The notes under the pieces were generated by a model. That model was given only the letters and a program-made list of their open reading frames with translations, made no database searches and had not been told where the DNA came from. This document shows, one piece after another, positions 1 through 11,619 of a stretch of DNA of 64,000 nt. Position 1 is the stretch's first letter. Each line of letters starts with the position of its first letter. Made by a program: the position numbers and the translations under genes. The DNA lies in the NCBI GenBank assembly GCA_903879335.1, contig CAIRLC010000022.1:113737-177736 (forward strand), in the 5' to 3' direction. The stretch comes from an uncultured Pseudomonadota bacterium. Lineage in GTDB: Bacteria; Pseudomonadota; Gammaproteobacteria; Steroidobacterales; Steroidobacteraceae.

Positions 1-944
1 AATTCAAAAACTCCGACAGGCCCGTTCCAGAGAATGGTGCCAGCGGCTGCCAATAACTTTGCCAAGTGGTCCGCTGAATCCGGTCCAATGTCGAGGATTA
101 GATCGTCCGCAGTCACCGCATCAACGGACTTCACGTCAGCCTCGGCTTGAGCGGAGAAAGATTTTGCGACCACGACGTCGGTCGGCAACGGCAACTGAAT
201 ACCTTTCTCGGCAGCCCGAACCAACAAGCGACGTGCGATGTCGACCATATCGGGCTCGGCCAGACTCTTCCCAATCAGCTTGCCTTGCGCAAGCAGGAAT
301 GTATTGGCGATCCCGCCGCCGACTATGAGCATGTCGACTTTTTCGAGCAATGACTCGAGCACGGTTAATTTTGTGGATACTTTTGATCCAGCCACAATCG
401 CAACGAGTGGGCGCTTCGGCGCATGTAACGCCGCGTCCAGTGCAACCAATTCATTCACGAGCAAAGGGCCCGCGCACGCAATCGGTGCAAATTTGCCTAC
501 GCCGTGCGTGCTCGCTTCCGCGCGGTGCGACGTGCCAAAAGCGTCCATCACATAGACATCACACAGCGCGGCCATGCGCTTTGATAGTGCCTCGTTGTCT
601 TTTTTCTCGCCTTTGTTGAAACGCACATTCTCAACCAGCACGAGTGAACCGGGTTCGACCTCAACGCCATCTAACCAATCTTTAACGAGTGGAACTTCGC
701 GATTGAGTAACTCACTCAGTCGCTTAGCCACAGGCGCCATACTCAGGTCGTCCGTTGGAACGCCCTCCTCCGGACGCCCCAGGTGAGACATAACGATCAC
801 CCGCCCGCCCGCAGCCAAGGCCGCCTGAATCGTGGGCAGTGCGGCGCGGATACGAGCGTCGCTCGTAACCACGCCGTCTTTGACAGGCACATTCAGATCT
901 TCACGAATTAAGACCCGTCGTCCTTGCAAGGCGACGTCCTGCAT
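1..944 (-). CDS. pgk: Phosphoglycerate kinase, 3' end truncated by window edge
   Basis: Manual minus-strand translation gives [24 protein letters not shown]...[10 protein letters not shown]...[14 protein letters not shown]...[15 protein letters not shown], typical of PGK. Runs off the left edge. An upstream in-frame GTG near 956 is an alternative start. Confidence 0.95.
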   Translation of the reverse strand, partial: MQDVALQGRRVLIREDLNVPVKDGVVTSDARIRAALPTIQAALAAGGRVIVMSHLGRPEEGVPTDDLSMAPVAKRLSELLNREVPLVKDWLDGVEVEPGSLVLVENVRFNKGEKKDNEALSKRMAALCDVYVMDAFGTSHRAEASTHGVGKFAPIACAGPLLVNELVALDAALHAPKRPLVAIVAGSKVSTKLTVLESLLEKVDMLIVGGGIANTFLLAQGKLIGKSLAEPDMVDIARRLLVRAAEKGIQLPLPTDVVVAKSFSAQAEADVKSVDAVTADDLILDIGPDSADHLAKLLAAAGTILWNGPVGVFE

Positions 945-988
945 CCGAATCACTCGGGTTGAGATACCCCCTGAAAGTGCCGATTCAT

Positions 989-2002
989 TCACTTGGCGCG
1001 GCTCCAAGCAAGGGTCGTATCCAACATGCGGTTTGAGAAGCCCCACTCGTTGTCGTACCACGAGCACACCTTAACCAGCGTGCCATCGATGACCTTGGTC
1101 AGCGTTGAGTCGTAGGTGGACGATGCGGGGTCATGGTTGAAGTCAACCGAGACGAGCGGCCCCTCGTTGTAGGCTAGGACGCCTTTGAGCGGCCCTTCCG
1201 ACGCTGCCTTAAGAATCTCATTGATCTCTTCAGCTGACGTCGCGCGCTTAGCCACAAATGCGAGATCAACCATCGACACATTGATGGTCGGAACACGTAC
1301 AGCGAATCCGTCCAACTTACCCTTCAATTCCGGCAAGACGAGTCCAACGGCAGCAGCAGCGCCAGTCTTCGTTGGAATCATGGACATTGTCGCCGAACGG
1401 GCGCGACGCAAATCCTCGTGATAGACATCGGTCAACACTTGATCGTTCGTGTAGGCATGGATCGTGGTCATAATGCCGTGTTCGATGCCAATCACGTCGT
1501 GCAAGGGTTTAACCAGCGGTGCTAAGCAATTGGTCGTGCACGACGCATTGGAAATCACGGTCATCGCACTCGTCAGCACGTCATGATTGACGCCGTAAAC
1601 GACGGTCGCGTCGACAGCGCCGCTTGCAGGCGCCGAAATAACCACTTTTTTCGCCCCACCGGCCAGATGCTTCGACGCTTTCTCGTGACTCGTGAAAAGG
1701 CCCGTGCACTCAAGCACAAAATCAACGCCCAGTTCACCCCAGGGCAGCTTGGCGGGATCTCGCTCGGCAAGAACCTTAATACGGTCACCATTCACGACAA
1801 TCGAATCGCCCTCAACGGCAACGGTACCTGGGAAGCGGCCATGCGCCGTATCAAATCGTGTCAAGTGTGCATTGGTCTGGGGGTTACCCAGATCGTTAAT
1901 GGCGACGACTTGGATTTCTTGGTTGCGGTTACTTTCATAAATCGCACGAAGTACGTTGCGCCCAATGCGACCGTAGCCATTAATGCCGATGCGAATAGCC
2001 AT
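989..2002 (-). CDS. gap: Type I glyceraldehyde-3-phosphate dehydrogenase
   Basis: [21 protein letters not shown]-terminus and the [12 protein letters not shown] active site. Confidence 0.97.
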   Translation of the reverse strand: MAIRIGINGYGRIGRNVLRAIYESNRNQEIQVVAINDLGNPQTNAHLTRFDTAHGRFPGTVAVEGDSIVVNGDRIKVLAERDPAKLPWGELGVDFVLECTGLFTSHEKASKHLAGGAKKVVISAPASGAVDATVVYGVNHDVLTSAMTVISNASCTTNCLAPLVKPLHDVIGIEHGIMTTIHAYTNDQVLTDVYHEDLRRARSATMSMIPTKTGAAAAVGLVLPELKGKLDGFAVRVPTINVSMVDLAFVAKRATSAEEINEILKAASEGPLKGVLAYNEGPLVSVDFNHDPASSTYDSTLTKVIDGTLVKVCSWYDNEWGFSNRMLDTTLAWSRAK

Positions 2003-2058
2003 GAAGAAGTTTCCTTATCTCAGAAAATTGGTGAATAAATAACGTCAAATCTTGGAAA

Positions 2059-4056
2059 TCAGCCGCCAATCGCGGCGAGCGCCGTTTCGACAACGCGTTC
2101 GGCCGTCACGCCGAAATGTTTAAAGAGATCCTTTGCTGGCGCCGAGGCGCCAAAGGTATCCATGCCGACTACGTTACCTAGGCAACCGGTATAGCGGCAC
2201 CAACCATCCCGAACGCCCGCTTCTACCGCGACGCGTGGGACGCCCGGCGGTAGCACTGATGCTTGGTAAGCCGCATCTTGTCGGTCGAACACGGAGGTCG
2301 ATGGCATCGACACAACTCGCACCCGACGTCCCGCTGCGGTCAAGGTTGCAGCGGCCTCCACCGCCAATTGGACTTCGGATCCGGTGCCGATTAAAACGAC
2401 CTCCGGCGCCTCCGATGAATCGATGAGCACATAGCCGCCACGTCGGACCGCCTCCACCTGCTCTGGCGAGCGCGCCTGATGCGCTAAAGCTTGCCGAGTC
2501 AGAATGAGTGCCGTTGGTCCGTTCCGACGCTCAATCGCGTCGACCCATGCCACGTGCGCCTCCAACGCATCGCAGGGGCGCCACACGGTGAAATTCGGGA
2601 TCAGACGCAACGAGGCCACCTGTTCAACCGGTTGGTGCGTCGGACCATCCTCGCCCAAGCCAATCGAATCATGTGTCCACACGTAGGTCACCGGAACCTG
2701 CATCAAGGCAGACATGCGGGCCGCATTACGGGCGTAATCGGAGAAGACTAAGAACGTACCACCGTATGGCAAGAAACCGCCATGCAGGGCGACACCATTC
2801 ATGATGGCGGACATGCCGAATTCACGGACGCCGTACCAGACGTAATTTCCTGTAGCGTCGTCGCGGGTAATACCCTTGGAATTCTTGGCCCAAGTGTTGT
2901 TCGATCCGGTCAAATCAGCAGAACCTCCGAGCATCTCGGGAAGATGGGGGGAGAATACGTTCAAGGCTGATTGGGAGGACTGGCGAGTCGCCGTCGTCGG
3001 CGCCGCCGCCTGAACAGCGGCAACAGCAGCAGCAGAGAATGACGCCCAATCGCTCGGCAAGTCGCCGCGAACTCGACGATCCAACTCGGCCGCAGCCTCT
3101 GGATAGACCTTGCGATACTCCTTCATCAAACGCTGCCACTTGCTCTCAATCCGCTTGCCGCGGCCACGCGCATCCCACGCTTCACGCACGTCGTCAGGGA
3201 CTTCGAATGGGGCATACGGCCAGTTCAGCGCTTCTCGCGCCGCCGCGATTTCTGCCGCACCGAGTGGAGCGCCATGGCAATGCTCCGTGCCCTGTTTGTT
3301 CGGCGCCCCGTATCCGATGATGGTCTTGCAGCAGATTAGCGTCGGCTTACTCGTCTCTTTCTTCGCCTTACGGATAGCGCGACTGATGGATTCAGCGTCA
3401 TGTCCGTCGACATTGCGAATAACGTGCCACCCGTAGGCCTCAAAGCGTTTGGGGGTGTCGTCCGTAAACCAGCCTTGGACGTGGCCATCAATTGAAATAC
3501 CGTTGTCGTCCCAGAAAGCGATCAACTTACCCAGGCCGAGCGTACCGGCGAGTGCGCAGGCCTCATGAGAGACGCCCTCCATTAAGCACCCGTCGCCCAT
3601 GAACGCATAGGTGTGGTGGTCAATCAGGTCAAAGCCCGGCTGATTATAGGTCGCCGCCAGCACTTTCTCGGCCAGGGCCATACCGACTGCATTCGTGATC
3701 CCCTGACCGAGCGGGCCAGTGGTCGTCTCGATGCCGATATGTAAATCGCGCTCAGGGTGGCCGGCCGTATGCGAACCCAGTTGACGGAAGTTGCGCAGAT
3801 CGTCAGTTGAAAGCGGATACCCCGTCAGGTGCAAAACGGAATACAGGAGCATCGAACCGTGCCCGTTCGAGAGCACGAATCGATCGCGATCGAGCCAACT
3901 CGGATTCCCGGGACTGTGCTTCATGTGGTCACGCCACAGCACTTCAGCAATGTCGGCCATACCCATCGGGGCGCCCGGGTGGCCTGAGTTGGCCCGTTGG
4001 ACAGCGTCCATGCTGAGGGCACGAATGGCATTGGCGAGGTGGCGACGGTTTTGCAT
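2059..4056 (-). CDS. tkt: Transketolase
   Basis: [61 protein letters not shown]. Confidence 0.97.
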   Translation of the reverse strand: MQNRRHLANAIRALSMDAVQRANSGHPGAPMGMADIAEVLWRDHMKHSPGNPSWLDRDRFVLSNGHGSMLLYSVLHLTGYPLSTDDLRNFRQLGSHTAGHPERDLHIGIETTTGPLGQGITNAVGMALAEKVLAATYNQPGFDLIDHHTYAFMGDGCLMEGVSHEACALAGTLGLGKLIAFWDDNGISIDGHVQGWFTDDTPKRFEAYGWHVIRNVDGHDAESISRAIRKAKKETSKPTLICCKTIIGYGAPNKQGTEHCHGAPLGAAEIAAAREALNWPYAPFEVPDDVREAWDARGRGKRIESKWQRLMKEYRKVYPEAAAELDRRVRGDLPSDWASFSAAAVAAVQAAAPTTATRQSSQSALNVFSPHLPEMLGGSADLTGSNNTWAKNSKGITRDDATGNYVWYGVREFGMSAIMNGVALHGGFLPYGGTFLVFSDYARNAARMSALMQVPVTYVWTHDSIGLGEDGPTHQPVEQVASLRLIPNFTVWRPCDALEAHVAWVDAIERRNGPTALILTRQALAHQARSPEQVEAVRRGGYVLIDSSEAPEVVLIGTGSEVQLAVEAAATLTAAGRRVRVVSMPSTSVFDRQDAAYQASVLPPGVPRVAVEAGVRDGWCRYTGCLGNVVGMDTFGASAPAKDLFKHFGVTAERVVETALAAIGG

Positions 4057-4134
4057 GTCCGATTTCCAAGGTGGCAGCTCTAATCCGCTATTGTCCCGTA
4101 TGGGAGATGCAGGGGCAACGTCGGACTGAGACCT

Positions 4135-4176
4135 GTATACTCCCGCGCCGTAATGTCACGGAGACGCTTCGGCGCG
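4135..4176 (+). promoter_or_regulatory. Candidate metK promoter -10 (TATACT) and 5' UTR hairpin
   Basis: TATACT at 4135-4140, then a perfect 7-bp stem CGCGCCG (4144-4150) / CGGCGCG (4170-4176) just upstream of the metK start at 4187. Confidence 0.4.
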
Positions 4177-4186
4177 TAGGGATCCC

Positions 4187-5347
4187 ATGTCCACAAACAG
4201 CTACCTTTTCACTTCGGAATCGGTTTCTGAAGGCCATCCAGACAAAGTGGCCGACCAGGTCTCCGATGCGGTACTGGACGCGATCCTTGCCGAGGACAAA
4301 AAAGCCCGGGTCGCCTGCGAAACGCTGGTGAAAACGGGGTGTGCCATTGTCGCCGGTGAAATCACCACGACAGCCTCGATCGATTTTGAAGCGGTCGTCC
4401 GTCGCACAATCCTGCGCATTGGCTATAACAGCAGCGAAATGGGCTTCGATGGCGCGAGCTGTGCCGTGATCAACATCATCGGCAAGCAGTCTCCTGATAT
4501 TGCCCAGGGCGTCGATCGTAAGGACCCGCGCAAGCAGGGTGCCGGTGACCAGGGCCTAATGTTCGGCTACGCCACCAACGAAACTGATGTGCTGATGCCG
4601 GCGCCGATCACCTATTCACACCGCTTGGTCCAGAAGCAGGCACAGGTCCGCAAGTCGAAAAAATTGCCGTGGCTGCGCCCGGACGCGAAGAGCCAGGTGA
4701 CTTTCCGCTACGAACACGACCGCCCGGTCGGTATTGAGGCAGTGGTTCTTTCGACCCAGCACTCGCCCGAGATCACCCAGCGCAAGCTGCGCGAGGCGGT
4801 CATGGAGGAAATCATCCTCCCCGTGCTACCGGCGCGATGGATCGACAAGCGCACGAAGTTCCACATTAATCCGACGGGTAAATTTGTCGTGGGCGGCCCC
4901 GTCGGCGATTGCGGCCTTACGGGCCGCAAGATCATTGTCGACACCTATGGCGGCTACGCCCGCCATGGCGGCGGTGCCTTTTCGGGCAAAGACCCCTCCA
5001 AAGTGGACCGATCCGCGGCCTATGCGGCGCGCTATGTGGCCAAAAACATTGTGGCCGCCGGCCTAGCAGAACGCTGCGAAGTCCAGGTGTCCTATGCCAT
5101 TGGCGTGGCCGAACCAACCTCAGTCATGGTCGAAACCTTCGGCACAAGCAAATTGTCACGCGAAACGCTGACTAAACTTGTCCGCAAGCACTTTGACCTC
5201 ACCCCTTACGGGCTGCGCCAAATGTTGGATCTGGCCCGCCCAATCTACGAAGCCACCGCGTCTTATGGCCACTTTGGCCGGACAGAGTCGGAATTCACCT
5301 GGGAAAGGACCGACAAGGTGCGCGCCCTGAAGGCAGACGCCAAGTAA
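4187..5347 (+). CDS. metK: S-adenosylmethionine synthetase
   Basis: [75 protein letters not shown]. Confidence 0.98.
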   Translation: MSTNSYLFTSESVSEGHPDKVADQVSDAVLDAILAEDKKARVACETLVKTGCAIVAGEITTTASIDFEAVVRRTILRIGYNSSEMGFDGASCAVINIIGKQSPDIAQGVDRKDPRKQGAGDQGLMFGYATNETDVLMPAPITYSHRLVQKQAQVRKSKKLPWLRPDAKSQVTFRYEHDRPVGIEAVVLSTQHSPEITQRKLREAVMEEIILPVLPARWIDKRTKFHINPTGKFVVGGPVGDCGLTGRKIIVDTYGGYARHGGGAFSGKDPSKVDRSAAYAARYVAKNIVAAGLAERCEVQVSYAIGVAEPTSVMVETFGTSKLSRETLTKLVRKHFDLTPYGLRQMLDLARPIYEATASYGHFGRTESEFTWERTDKVRALKADAK

Positions 5348-5367
5348 TACGCAAATAACACCTTTCT

Positions 5368-5447
5368 GCCGAGGGGCGCTGCAGCGGGTTCCGGATCGCC
5401 GGAAGTCGTCAGGCTCGGTGGATGGGTCGACCTGACAACGGCGCCCA
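5368..5447 (+). ncRNA. S-adenosylhomocysteine (SAH) riboswitch in the ahcY leader
   Basis: CCGAGGGGCGCTGCAGCGG...TCAGGCTCGG...GACAACGGCGCCC. P1 is CCGAG/CTCGG, P2 is TTCCGG-ATCG-CCGGAA, and the pseudoknot is GGGCGC (5373-5378) with GCGCCC (5441-5446). Immediately precedes ahcY. Confidence 0.9.
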
Positions 5448-5466
5448 TTCCCTCTGGAGAGAGAGA

Positions 5467-6879
5467 ATGAGCGCTGTAACCCCCCTGAAGAATGACTTCC
5501 ATGTCGCTGATCTGGGCTTAGCCGCCTGGGGACGCAAAGAAATCGCGATCGCTGAGACCGAAATGCCCGGTCTCATGGCGGTACGCGAAGAATACGCCGC
5601 TTTGCAGCCCCTGAAGGGCGCCCGCATTGCCGGCTCGTTGCACATGACGATCCAAACGGCCGTCCTCATCGAAACGCTGACGGCGCTCGGTGCAGACGTT
5701 CGCTGGGCGTCGTGCAACATTTATTCAACCCAAGACCATGCAGCGGCAGGCATCGTCGCCGCCGGCACCCCAGTGTTCGCCTATAAGGGCGAGTCACTGG
5801 AAGAATATTGGGAATACACCCATCGCATTTTCGAGTGGGCAGACGGCGGCACCCCGAACATGATTCTCGACGATGGCGGTGACGCCACGCTGTTGGTTCA
5901 TCTTGGGCTCAAGGCCGAATCGGACGCCTCGGTGCTCGACAATCCGACCAACGAAGAGGAAACCATCCTCTACGCGGCTATTCGTCGTCGCCTCGCCACC
6001 AAGCCTGGGTTCTACGCCGCAATTGCCAAGAATATCAAGGGCGTTACGGAAGAAACCACCACGGGCGTGCACCGTCTTTACCAGATGGAAAAAGATGGCC
6101 GCCTGCTGTTCCCTGCCATCAACGTCAATGACTCGGTCACGAAATCGAAGTTCGATAACCTCTACGGTTGCCGCGAGTCACTCGTCGACGCGATCAAGCG
6201 CGCGACCGACGTCATGGTGGCTGGCAAAGTGGCCGTCGTCGCCGGCTACGGTGACGTCGGCAAGGGCAGTGCACAGGCGCTCAAGGCCTTGTCTGCTCAA
6301 GTGTGGGTAACCGAAATCGACCCGATCTGCGCATTGCAGGCGGCCATGGACGGTTACCGAGTGGTCACGATGGACTATGCGGCCGACAAGGCAGACATCT
6401 TTGTCACGGCGACCGGCAATTTGCATGTCATCGACCACCACCACATGGTCCAGATGAAGCACAACGCGATTGTCTGCAACATCGGCCACTTTGATTCTGA
6501 GATCAACATCGCCAGCCTCTCGGGCTATGTTTGGGACGAGATCAAGCCACAAGTTGATCATGTCGTTTTCCCGGACGGCAAGCGCATCATCGTGTTGGCC
6601 AAGGGCCGCTTGGTCAATCTGGGCTGCGGAACGGGGCACCCCTCGTTCGTGATGTCGAACTCGTTCGCCAACCAGACCCTGGCTCAGATCGAACTGTGGA
6701 CGCACACAGATCGTTATGCGAAGCGCGTGTACACGCTGCCTAAGCATTTGGACGAGCACGTTGCGCGTCTGCATCTGGGCAAGCTCGGTGCCACACTGAC
6801 CACCTTGTCGGACACCCAAGCGTCCTACATCGGCGTTTCAGTCAACGGGCCGTTCAAGCCCGATCACTACCGCTACTGA
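5467..6879 (+). CDS. ahcY: Adenosylhomocysteinase
   Basis: [50 protein letters not shown]-terminal FKPDHYRY. Start moved to ATG 5467 because the ORF-track start (5422) lies in the riboswitch; GGAGAGAGAG precedes 5467. Confidence 0.97.
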   Translation: MSAVTPLKNDFHVADLGLAAWGRKEIAIAETEMPGLMAVREEYAALQPLKGARIAGSLHMTIQTAVLIETLTALGADVRWASCNIYSTQDHAAAGIVAAGTPVFAYKGESLEEYWEYTHRIFEWADGGTPNMILDDGGDATLLVHLGLKAESDASVLDNPTNEEETILYAAIRRRLATKPGFYAAIAKNIKGVTEETTTGVHRLYQMEKDGRLLFPAINVNDSVTKSKFDNLYGCRESLVDAIKRATDVMVAGKVAVVAGYGDVGKGSAQALKALSAQVWVTEIDPICALQAAMDGYRVVTMDYAADKADIFVTATGNLHVIDHHHMVQMKHNAIVCNIGHFDSEINIASLSGYVWDEIKPQVDHVVFPDGKRIIVLAKGRLVNLGCGTGHPSFVMSNSFANQTLAQIELWTHTDRYAKRVYTLPKHLDEHVARLHLGKLGATLTTLSDTQASYIGVSVNGPFKPDHYRY

Positions 6880-6888
6880 GGCCACAAG

Positions 6889-6918
6889 GGGGCCGGAGTC
6901 TGTACTCCGGCCCCTTTT
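6889..6918 (+). terminator. Rho-independent terminator after ahcY
   Basis: GGGGCCGGAGT-ctgt-ACTCCGGCCCC followed by TTTT. Confidence 0.9.
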
Positions 6919-6928
6919 CGGCTCGTGT

Positions 6929-7684
6929 ATGACCATCGCTGCCAGAATTCTTCAGATCACGGATCTACACCTGCGGGACGACCCCCGCGGTCATCTGCGC
7001 GGCGCGATCACGCTGGAAACGCTCACCGCCTGTCTTGCCGAGACGGCCAATCAAGCGCCGTTTGATGCCATTTTGGTGACTGGCGATCTAGTTCAAGACG
7101 AACCGGCTGGTTACCGTCATCTGCAGCGTCTGTTGGACCAATCGACCGCACCCGTACTGTGCTTACCCGGTAATCACGATGATGCGGGGCGCCTGAGCGA
7201 CGCGTTTAGCGCCTACCCATTCCAAACGTGTGGGCACCTGACGATCGGCCCATGGGTAGCGATCGGACTGGATTCAACGGTGCCCGGACAGGACGGCGGC
7301 GCGCTCTCGGACACTGAGCTGTCCCGCCTCGACGCCACCCTGAATCGGTACGCCGACCGGCCAGCCATTGTGGCTTTGCACCATCCACCGGTCACCCTCG
7401 GCTCGCGTTGGCTCGACACGCTCGGTCTGGCTGATTCGGAGCGCTTTTGGTCGGTGATTGACCGCCACTCTAATGTCCGCGCCGTGCTCTTTGGCCACGC
7501 CCATCAAGCCCACGAAAGCCGCCGAGGCCTAATCCAAATATTGGGAGCGCCCGCCACGAGCGCGCAGTTCCTGCCGGGCAGTGATGACTTCGCCATTGAC
7601 GACCGTCCGCCCGGTTGGCGGGTGCTCAATCTGAGCCCAGACGGGCAACTCACGACCTCGATCGGTTGGCTGAGCGCCTACTGA
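6929..7684 (+). CDS. cpdA: CpdA-like 3',5'-cyclic-AMP phosphodiesterase (calcineurin-type phosphoesterase)
   Basis: ILQITDLHL, VTGDLVQD, LPGNHDD, ALHHPP, FGHAH metallophosphoesterase motifs. Confidence 0.8.
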   Translation: MTIAARILQITDLHLRDDPRGHLRGAITLETLTACLAETANQAPFDAILVTGDLVQDEPAGYRHLQRLLDQSTAPVLCLPGNHDDAGRLSDAFSAYPFQTCGHLTIGPWVAIGLDSTVPGQDGGALSDTELSRLDATLNRYADRPAIVALHHPPVTLGSRWLDTLGLADSERFWSVIDRHSNVRAVLFGHAHQAHESRRGLIQILGAPATSAQFLPGSDDFAIDDRPPGWRVLNLSPDGQLTTSIGWLSAY

Positions 7685-7758
7685 CGGGACCCTGCGGATT
7701 GTTCGGTACCCAGGGCCGAGCCATCGCCGTACACTGCGCGCCTTGACTGGAGGATGCT

Positions 7759-9045
7759 GTGACCACATCGCATGAATTGTTTCAAGAAGCCTGCCGGTAT
7801 ATCCCCGGCGGCGTGAACTCACCTGTCCGCGCCTTTCGTGGCGTGGGCGGCGAGCCGATTTTCTTCACCCGCGCCGCTGGACCCTACGTATGGTCCGCGG
7901 ACGGCGATCGTTATATCGACTACATCGGCTCCTGGGGTCCGGCGGTTCTGGGGCACGCGGCACCGGCAGTCATCAACGCGGTCCAAGAGACGGCCGCCAA
8001 CGGCCTATCATTTGGCGCTCCTACGCCCATCGAGACGGAGGTCGCTCGCCTCGTCTGCCAACTCGTGCCATCGATCGAACTGGTCCGTATGGTCAGCTCA
8101 GGCACTGAAGCCACGATGTCGGCGATTCGACTCGCGCGCGGCTACACCGGACGCGACAAGATTCTGAAATTTGAGGGCTGCTACCACGGCCACTCAGACT
8201 CGCTGTTGGTGAAGGCTGGGTCGGGACTGCTCACCCTGGGTGTCCCCACATCGCCCGGAGTGCCCGCAGCGTTTGCGGAACATACGCTGACTGTAGAGTT
8301 CAATAATATTGCGCAAGTCCGTGAAATTTTTGCCAGCCACGGCGACCAGATCGCCTGCGTAATCGTTGAGCCGATTGCCGGCAACATGAACTGCATCCCA
8401 CCGGCCCCCGGGTTTCTCGAAAGCTTACGCGAGGAGTGCACGGGCCATGGTTCGGTGCTGATTTTCGATGAAGTGATGACTGGCTTTCGCGTCGCGCTCG
8501 GTGGCGCCCAAGCCCTCTATGGCATCGAGCCGGATCTCACGACGCTCGGCAAGATCGTTGGCGGCGGTATGCCGGTTGGCGCGTTTGGCGGCAAGCGGGA
8601 GATCATGCAGCACATTTCGCCTCTGGGGCCCGTCTATCAAGCCGGCACCTTATCGGGAAATCCCGTGGCCATGGCAGCGGGCCTGGCGACGCTAACCGCG
8701 CTGCAGGCACCTGGTTTTCATCAGAGACTGTTGGCGGGTACAGAGCGTTTAGTGGAAGGGCTTAAAGCCGCCGCCCATGACGCCGGAGTCCCTCTAGCGA
8801 CGAACCACGTGTGCGGCATGTTCGGCTTCTTTTTCACGGATGCACCCACGGTGACCCGTTACGCCGAGGCCACTCGCTGCGATGTTGAAGCATTCAAACG
8901 CTTCTTCCACGCCATGCTGGCCGAGGGTGTGTATTTGGCACCATCCGCCTTCGAAGCTGGATTCATTTCCATCACGCACGGTCCCGACGAAATTGACGCG
9001 ACGATTGCCGCTGCACGACGCGCCTTCGCGGTTGCCAAGGGCTGA
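7759..9045 (+). CDS. hemL: Glutamate-1-semialdehyde 2,1-aminomutase
   Basis: [67 protein letters not shown] start. Confidence 0.97.
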   Translation: MTTSHELFQEACRYIPGGVNSPVRAFRGVGGEPIFFTRAAGPYVWSADGDRYIDYIGSWGPAVLGHAAPAVINAVQETAANGLSFGAPTPIETEVARLVCQLVPSIELVRMVSSGTEATMSAIRLARGYTGRDKILKFEGCYHGHSDSLLVKAGSGLLTLGVPTSPGVPAAFAEHTLTVEFNNIAQVREIFASHGDQIACVIVEPIAGNMNCIPPAPGFLESLREECTGHGSVLIFDEVMTGFRVALGGAQALYGIEPDLTTLGKIVGGGMPVGAFGGKREIMQHISPLGPVYQAGTLSGNPVAMAAGLATLTALQAPGFHQRLLAGTERLVEGLKAAAHDAGVPLATNHVCGMFGFFFTDAPTVTRYAEATRCDVEAFKRFFHAMLAEGVYLAPSAFEAGFISITHGPDEIDATIAAARRAFAVAKG

Positions 9046-9053
9046 GCTGAGCG

Positions 9054-10085
9054 ATGGCATCTTCGCCACGCCCGCTGGTAATGAGATGCGGGGCGCTCGG
9101 TGACATGGTGCTCCTCACGCCGTTCATCCGGCGTCTGGCAGAGCGCCACGGTGACTTGGTTGACCTCGTGTCCTCTGGACCGTGGACGCAGCCTTTGTTG
9201 GCAGGACAGCCGGGTGTCGGTGAGATCCACCTGCTGGAGAGTCGGCGGCGCCCGTATTGGTTCGGGCCGGACCAATGGCGGGTCGTGCGGGCCTTAAAAG
9301 CCCGTGGTCCACGGCCCACTTGGTTTCTCGACACCGGGGGCGTTGGTCGTCACCTGCTGACGCGTGCTGGGATTGAAAATGAGTGGATCGTGGATGCCGA
9401 TGACTATCCACGCTTAGGTGACGAGCACATTATCCAGCGCTTCGATCGTATTGCCGCCCGACTGCCTAAAGCGCTCGGTGGCACACAAGCGGCGCCCTAT
9501 TCACTCCGCGGTACGGCACTGACCGTGGCCGATGCCGCCCGAAGCGATGTCGACCAGTGGCTGGCAGCACGCCAACTTCAGAATCGGCCGCTGTTGCTCA
9601 TTCAGGCCGGCAACAAGCGCACGATGCGCCGCGGCGATCGCCGTCGCGCTAGCAATACCAAGTACTGGCCTGAAGATCGTTGGGCGGCAGTCATCGATAG
9701 ACTCGCTGAACTCCATCCGAATCACGCCATTTTATTGCTCGGCGTGCCGAGCGAGGCGGCTCTGAACGACGAGATTTTGGCCCATGTCCGTTGCACGCAG
9801 GCTCAAAATGCTGCCGATGATCTCCCGATACCTCGACTTGCAGCGCTCATGCAGCGCGCCCAAGCCATGATCACCGTCGATACCGGGCCGGCCCACGTGG
9901 GCGCTGCGGTGGGTTTACCGATGCTGGTCTTGTTCGGCGCGATCGAACCGGCGCTCTACCAGCCTTGGGGCGCAGATTCGAGCCCTGTACGTTCTGTCTG
10001 CGCGACTCCAAGTGGGCCGCTTGAGGGCTTAGCGTTGGCCACTGTACTTGAGCGGCTCGTAGATCTACCGCTACGGAAGACCTGA
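9054..10085 (+). CDS. Glycosyltransferase family 9 (heptosyltransferase-like)
   Basis: RCGALGDMVLLTPFIRRLAERHG and ITVDTGPAHVGAAVGLPMLVLFGAIEPALYQPWG. Confidence 0.85.
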   Translation: MASSPRPLVMRCGALGDMVLLTPFIRRLAERHGDLVDLVSSGPWTQPLLAGQPGVGEIHLLESRRRPYWFGPDQWRVVRALKARGPRPTWFLDTGGVGRHLLTRAGIENEWIVDADDYPRLGDEHIIQRFDRIAARLPKALGGTQAAPYSLRGTALTVADAARSDVDQWLAARQLQNRPLLLIQAGNKRTMRRGDRRRASNTKYWPEDRWAAVIDRLAELHPNHAILLLGVPSEAALNDEILAHVRCTQAQNAADDLPIPRLAALMQRAQAMITVDTGPAHVGAAVGLPMLVLFGAIEPALYQPWGADSSPVRSVCATPSGPLEGLALATVLERLVDLPLRKT

Positions 10086-10125
10086 TCCGGTTGCACTGCG
10101 CCGGGCGCTCGGCTACGGTCTCAGC

Positions 10126-11016
10126 ATGCGTGCTTTTTTCTGGTTCGTTGCCGCCATTGTGCTCTCGTTGCTCATTGCGACGGCCTTGGCATACCCCGCC
10201 TATGTGCTGATTCACCCGCTGCAAGGGGTCTGGCGGTTCGACAAAATTGCCTCCAGATTGTTCGACGTCCTCCTGCTGGGCCTCATCGTTCTCGTGCTCA
10301 AGAGATTGCAATTGCGTGGCGCCGCGGCTTGGGGCTGGCAAGTGCCCGCCGCCCGCGGACGTCGACAATTCACGTTCGGCGTGATTTTAGGCATCGCGTC
10401 TATGTTGCCGGTCTCACTGGCTATGGTGCTGCTCGGGGTGCGTCCGTTGGACCCTCAGTTGAATCTGCCCATGCTGGGTAACGCGCTGATCGCCGGGGTT
10501 GGCTCAGGTCTTGTTGTCGGCCTCGTAGAAGAAACGTTGTTTCGTGGCCTGATCCAAGGCGCAGTCATTCAACACTCAGGCCGGGTAATGGCCGGTGTGG
10601 TGTCGGTATCCGCCTTGTTTGCTGCGCTGCATTTTCTCGCTAGCGTGCACATCCCGCATGAAGCCGTTACTCCAGCGAGCGGACTGGTTCTTCTGACCGG
10701 CACATTGGCTGAGTTGAGCCATCCACTCAACATCGTGGACTCATTTCTGGCGCTATTCGGCGTCGGCCTCATCACCGGCATCGCGCGCCAGTGGACAGGC
10801 AACATCCTGCTCGCAGCCGGCTTGCATGCAGGCTGGGTCTTTGTGATGCGCACCACCATTGGCATCACCCTACTGCCAGAAAACAGCCCTCATGGTTGGC
10901 TATTAAGCCGACATGATGGCTATACCGGCTGGTTGGTCGTGTTTTTTGTCGTAGGCATGCTGATGATCGGCTACGCCGCCAAACACTCAATCCGTACGCT
11001 ATTGCGCGCGACCTGA
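10126..11016 (+). CDS. CPBP-family intramembrane metalloprotease
   Basis: Multiple hydrophobic segments; EETLFRG and FAALHF/HAGW motifs. Confidence 0.8.
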   Translation: MRAFFWFVAAIVLSLLIATALAYPAYVLIHPLQGVWRFDKIASRLFDVLLLGLIVLVLKRLQLRGAAAWGWQVPAARGRRQFTFGVILGIASMLPVSLAMVLLGVRPLDPQLNLPMLGNALIAGVGSGLVVGLVEETLFRGLIQGAVIQHSGRVMAGVVSVSALFAALHFLASVHIPHEAVTPASGLVLLTGTLAELSHPLNIVDSFLALFGVGLITGIARQWTGNILLAAGLHAGWVFVMRTTIGITLLPENSPHGWLLSRHDGYTGWLVVFFVVGMLMIGYAAKHSIRTLLRAT

Positions 11017-11619
11017 CGACGACTGCATGCTCCCTGCGCCATCTAAACGCACGAGAGGAGCGAGGTAGCGCAGGCGAGTGATCGGATCATCCATCTCCAA
11101 TAGTCCCTGCCGCACCGGCGGATCAAAAGGCGCCAGTTCGGCTAAGCGATTGCCCACCCAACGCGCATCGTCATAACGCGGTGTCAGCCACTGACCATAG
11201 ACCGGCGGCAGTTGGGGGTATAGGTGGCGAAGTGCGGTCACAAGATGCTCACAATCCTCTGGGACTCCGACCACTGCTTCTTCCGAAACATCTTCCACAT
11301 CTGCGACATGCAGACCATCGGCTTCGCGCCAGGTCTCAATAATCTTGACGCGCTCAGCACCGACACACGTGAGACCAAGCAAACCGTCTTCCAGCCGATC
11401 AAAGTCGACAATTCGCGCTTCGGTGCCAATCATCGCCGTACTGACAGAACTGCCACCAGCCTCACTGCCATTCATCAGCAACATCACGCCAAAACCCGTG
11501 CCGTCCCGCATGCAGCGACCCACCATGTCGACATAGCGCGGCTCGAATATTCTGAGCGCCAGCGGTCCGCCGGGAAAAAGCACTGTGCCGAGCGGGAAGA
11601 GTGGTAATCGCCGTTTCAC
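10999..11619 (-). CDS. LON peptidase substrate-binding domain protein
   Basis: LPLFPLGTVLFPGGPLALRIFEPRYVDMVGRC, typical of stand-alone Lon N-domain proteins; no protease domain. Confidence 0.85.
   Translation of the reverse strand: MKRRLPLFPLGTVLFPGGPLALRIFEPRYVDMVGRCMRDGTGFGVMLLMNGSEAGGSSVSTAMIGTEARIVDFDRLEDGLLGLTCVGAERVKIIETWREADGLHVADVEDVSEEAVVGVPEDCEHLVTALRHLYPQLPPVYGQWLTPRYDDARWVGNRLAELAPFDPPVRQGLLEMDDPITRLRYLAPLVRLDGAGSMQSSSGRAQ

Noticed and set aside
5422-5466. ORF-track N-terminal extension of ahcY
   Set aside because: The extension runs through the SAH riboswitch; the ATG at 5467 has a good Shine-Dalgarno and matches family N-termini.
6178-6819. 213-aa minus-strand ORF antisense to ahcY
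   Set aside because: Mirror frame of ahcY with no supporting motif.
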